Assembly: GCF_900101755.1 (NCBI RefSeq)
Contig: NZ_FNAE01000002.1
Span: 276,480-340,479 of the forward strand
Direction: 5' to 3'
Origin: Ectopseudomonas alcaliphila
Lineage (GTDB): Bacteria > Pseudomonadota > Gammaproteobacteria > Pseudomonadales > Pseudomonadaceae
DNA: 64,000 bases
Shown: piece after piece, positions 61,566 to 64,000 of the stretch
Layout of the letters: each line of letters begins with the position of its first letter
Position numbering within the stretch: position 1 is the first letter of the stretch
Translations under genes and position numbers: made by a program
The notes under the pieces: model-generated
Told to the model about the DNA's origin: nothing
The model's database searches: none
Seen by the model: the letters and a program-made list of their open reading frames with translations, nothing else

Positions 61566-63649
61566 TGGGAGCGGTCATCGATTTTCTGAACGCTATCGCG
61601 CTGGCTGCCATGCGCCGCTCGGAGATCGTCGGCGCCTTCGTGGTCATTGCCATCATCTTCATGATGATCACGCCGATGCCCTCGGCGCTGATGGATGTGC
61701 TGATCGCGATCAATATCTGCATTTCGTGCCTGATGATCATGCTGGCCATGCATCTGCCCCGGCCCCTGGCGTTCTCGACGTTCCCGGCCGTGCTGCTGCT
61801 GACCACCATGTTTCGCCTGGCCCTGTCGATTTCCACCACGCGTCTGATCCTGCTCGAGCAGGACGCCGGACATATCGTCGAGGCATTCGGCGAGTTCGTC
61901 GTGGGTGGCAACCTGGCAGTCGGCGTGGTGATATTCCTGATCCTGACCATCGTCAACTTCCTCGTCATCACCAAGGGCTCGGAGCGGGTGGCGGAGGTCG
62001 GGGCGCGTTTTACCCTGGACGCCATGCCAGGCAAGCAGATGTCCATCGACAGCGATCTGCGCGCCAACCTCATTTCGGTGACCGAGGCGCGTAACCGCCG
62101 GGCCGAATTGAACAAGGAAAGCCAGCTGTTCGGCGCCATGGATGGGGCGATGAAATTCGTCAACGGCGATGCGATCGCCAGCTTGATCATCATCGCCATC
62201 AACATGATCGGCGGTATGGCCATCGGCGTGGCGCAAATGGGGATGAGCGCAGGCGATGCCTTGCAGGTTTACACCATCCTCACCATTGGCGATGGCCTGG
62301 TTTCGCAGATCCCGGCGCTGATGATTTCTGTCACCGCCGGTATCGTCATCACCCGGGTGCCCAACGAGCAGAAGCAGCAGACCAACATCGGCCGTGAGAT
62401 CGCCGAGCAGCTGACCAGTCAGCCCAAGGCCTGGATCATCGCCTCGGTCGCCATGCTCGGTTTCGCCGCATTGCCGGGCATGCCCACCCTGACCTTCATC
62501 ATCATCGCCATCATCTGTGGTTGCGGCGGCTTGTTGCAGTTGCAACGTGCGCGCACCTCCAGTGCGTTGGAGGAGGATCCCGAAGTCATTCCACCGGAGA
62601 TGAACGGTCAGGAGGATCTGCGTACCTTCTCGCCAAGTCGTCAGTTCGTGCTGCAGTTTCATCCCAGCCAGGATGCCCATCAGGTCGCGGCCCTGCTCAG
62701 CGAGATTCGCCAGCGGCGCAACAGGTTGGTGGTGCAGTACGGCCTTACGTTGCCCTCGTTCATCATCGAGCAATCGCCGCTCCTGCCCCAGGACGAATTC
62801 CGTTTCTCGGTCTACGAGGTGCCTCTGTTCAAGGCCACGCTGACGCAAAGCCAGCTGGCCGTACCTGCACGGAGTCTGCCGCAGGGGGCGGTCTGCGGTT
62901 CCAACGAGCGTCAGGAAGAGGACTGGGTATGGATGCCGGCCGATGATCCCATGCTGCAGAACGGCGAGTTGGAGATCGTCAGCGCCGCGACGCTGATCGT
63001 CGAGCGTATGGAGCGTGCCATGCAGGCCTGCGGGCCGCAGTTCATCGGCTTACAGGAAACCAAGGCGATTCTCGGCTGGCTGGAATCGGAGCAGCCCGAG
63101 CTTGCCCAGGAGATGCAGCGGGTCCTGCCCTTGGCCAGGTTTTCCGCGATTCTCCAGCGTCTGGCCGCCGAATGCGTGCCGCTGCGCTCTGTTCGTCTGA
63201 TCGCGGAGACCCTGATCGAGCATGCCCAGCACGAACGAGATGTGACGGTGCTGACCGACTACGTGCGCATTGCCCTCAAGTCGCAGATCTACCACCAGTA
63301 CTCGAGTGTGGAGGGCTTGCTGGTGTGGCTGCTGACCCCGGAAAGCGAAGGCATCCTGCGTGACGGCTTGCGTCAGACCCAGACCGAGACCTTCTTCGCC
63401 CTGAACCATGAAACCAGCCAGCTACTGCTGCAACAGCTGCACATGGCCTTTCCGATGCGGGCGCCGGAGCAGGCGGTGCTACTGGTGCCGCAGGATCTGC
63501 GCAGCCCGCTACGCACGCTGCTGCAGGAGGAATTCCACCACGTGCCCGTGCTGTCCTTTGCGGAAATCAGCAGCGCCGCTCGGGTCAAGGTAATGGGTCG
63601 CTTCGACCTGGAAGAGTCGGTGGCGCTGGACAATGACTACGCCGCTTGA
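61565..63649 (+). CDS. hrcV: HrcV export-gate protein (SctV)
   Basis: This 694-aa protein has about seven or eight N-terminal membrane helices with the FHIPEP-type loop (RLALSISTTRLILL, VGARFTLDAMPGKQMSIDSDL) and a long cytoplasmic domain with RLAAECVPLRSVRLIAETL. It forms the nonameric export gate. Confidence 0.96.
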   Translation: MGAVIDFLNAIALAAMRRSEIVGAFVVIAIIFMMITPMPSALMDVLIAINICISCLMIMLAMHLPRPLAFSTFPAVLLLTTMFRLALSISTTRLILLEQDAGHIVEAFGEFVVGGNLAVGVVIFLILTIVNFLVITKGSERVAEVGARFTLDAMPGKQMSIDSDLRANLISVTEARNRRAELNKESQLFGAMDGAMKFVNGDAIASLIIIAINMIGGMAIGVAQMGMSAGDALQVYTILTIGDGLVSQIPALMISVTAGIVITRVPNEQKQQTNIGREIAEQLTSQPKAWIIASVAMLGFAALPGMPTLTFIIIAIICGCGGLLQLQRARTSSALEEDPEVIPPEMNGQEDLRTFSPSRQFVLQFHPSQDAHQVAALLSEIRQRRNRLVVQYGLTLPSFIIEQSPLLPQDEFRFSVYEVPLFKATLTQSQLAVPARSLPQGAVCGSNERQEEDWVWMPADDPMLQNGELEIVSAATLIVERMERAMQACGPQFIGLQETKAILGWLESEQPELAQEMQRVLPLARFSAILQRLAAECVPLRSVRLIAETLIEHAQHERDVTVLTDYVRIALKSQIYHQYSSVEGLLVWLLTPESEGILRDGLRQTQTETFFALNHETSQLLLQQLHMAFPMRAPEQAVLLVPQDLRSPLRTLLQEEFHHVPVLSFAEISSAARVKVMGRFDLEESVALDNDYAA

Positions 63650-63665
63650 TGCAGAGGTGAGCACG

Positions 63666-64000
63666 ATGTACGAACTGAGGGTATTGACCGGCCTGCACAA
63701 GGGCGCCGCACTGCCACTGGTCGGTGAGCAATGGCTCATCGGTGCCGAGGAGAGTCGTGATCTGGCGTTGCACGATCCAGGGGTGGAAACCCTTCACTGC
63801 CGCTTGCAGCGGGCGGGCGACACCTGGCAGTTGCTGGCCGAGGAAGGGACCGTGCTCGATGGCGAGGGACACTCCCACGCCTCGATGGAAGTACTGCTTG
63901 ATTGCCCACTCGTGCTCGGCTCCGTCTGGGTGTACCTGGCCGCCGCCGAGTCACCCTGGCCAACCTTGCCGGTACTCGTCGGCCATCCCGGCGAAGACGG
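63666..64000 (+). CDS. hrpQ: HrpQ (SctD), FHA-domain protein, cut by the window end
   Basis: ATG 63666 begins MYELRVLTGLHKGAALPLVG, an FHA-like N-terminus of SctD (compare LIGAEESRDLALHDPGVETLHCRL). GAGGTGAG precedes it. The frame is open to the window edge, so the membrane helix and periplasmic domain lie outside. It builds the outer face of the inner-membrane ring. hrcN and the rest of the operon should follow. Confidence 0.9.
   Translation, partial: MYELRVLTGLHKGAALPLVGEQWLIGAEESRDLALHDPGVETLHCRLQRAGDTWQLLAEEGTVLDGEGHSHASMEVLLDCPLVLGSVWVYLAAAESPWPTLPVLVGHPGED

Noticed and set aside
61442..62848. Minus-strand frame opposite hrcV
   Set aside because: His/Asp/Gln-rich shadow of hrcV.
1..64000. 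CRISPR arrays, tRNA or rRNA genes
   Set aside because: No regularly spaced repeats, no cloverleaf or rRNA segments were seen on either strand.

Overview
The window looks like chromosomal DNA of a high-G+C gammaproteobacterium of the genus Pseudomonas, and not obviously of the P. syringae group. The best anchor is the run lptA/plsC-gmhB-glyS-glyQ (minus strand) followed by tag, a PNPOx-like gene and a lauroyltransferase (plus strand). It has the gene order of PA0005-PA0011 beside oriC in P. aeruginosa, from which I infer a position near the origin. REP elements ending in GTAGGAGC and an Rsm-type small RNA fit the same genus. Species is not resolvable by eye; ectoine catabolism plus a ynb-type lipid operon would fit the P. 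mendocina/P. oleovorans neighbourhood (inference).

Layout. (1) 1-7402: the 3' part of an Rhs polymorphic-toxin gene ending in an AHH nuclease domain, its immunity gene, and an A+T-rich array of orphan immunity cassettes: an ankyrin-SUFU protein, two Imm22 paralogues, and an unrecognised immunity candidate preceded by a displaced toxin tail. A copied piece of the rhs core and three 'GGGGACAG' palindromes lie between the cassettes. (2) About 7530-7635: an Rsm/Csr-titrating sRNA with its terminator. (3) 7751-14678: a diguanylate cyclase, then an operon related to E. coli ynbABCD (CDP-alcohol phosphatidyltransferase, hydrolase-methyltransferase fusion, PAP2/dual-specificity phosphatase, CdsA-like enzyme) enlarged by an acyltransferase and a small membrane protein. 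(4) 14922-21577: the near-origin housekeeping block, with a LexA-like box in front of tag. (5) 21621-29116: a tightly overlapping seven-gene operon (KAS III-like, epimerase, metallo-beta-lactamase fold, F390-synthetase-like adenylating enzyme, ATP-grasp, GNAT-like, Rieske oxygenase) that looks like an uncharacterised biosynthetic pathway. (6) 29441-33718: a PilZ protein, then mprF-virJ (aminoacyl-phosphatidylglycerol synthesis and hydrolysis). (7) 33866-43935: ectoine/hydroxyectoine uptake and catabolism (ehuABCD, enuR, eutBC, doeA, doeB, doeX), with a shared candidate operator on both sides of enuR. (8) 44137-44628: an NlpC/P60 hydrolase. (9) 44737-64000: a Hrp1-type type III secretion (T3SS) island with a HopM1-like effector and chaperone, hrpF-hrpG-hrcC-hrpT-hrpV, hrpA-hrpZ-hrpB-hrcJ-hrpD-hrpE, the enhancer-binding proteins HrpS and HrpR, a second HrpL-box-driven effector candidate, hrpL, and hrpJ-hrcV-hrpQ running off the edge.

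How the parts work together. In the island the control chain can be read from DNA: HrpR/HrpS are predicted to act on a sigma-54 promoter in front of hrpL, and HrpL boxes (GGAAC[CT]-N15/16-CCACNNA) precede every structural operon and both effector loci. Gene content and order match the P. syringae hrp/hrc cluster, but the genomic neighbourhood is different. A small element with 22-bp terminal inverted repeats sits against the hrpR stop codon, and a decayed hrpS/hrpR 3' end lies beside it, so the regulatory end of the island has been rearranged.
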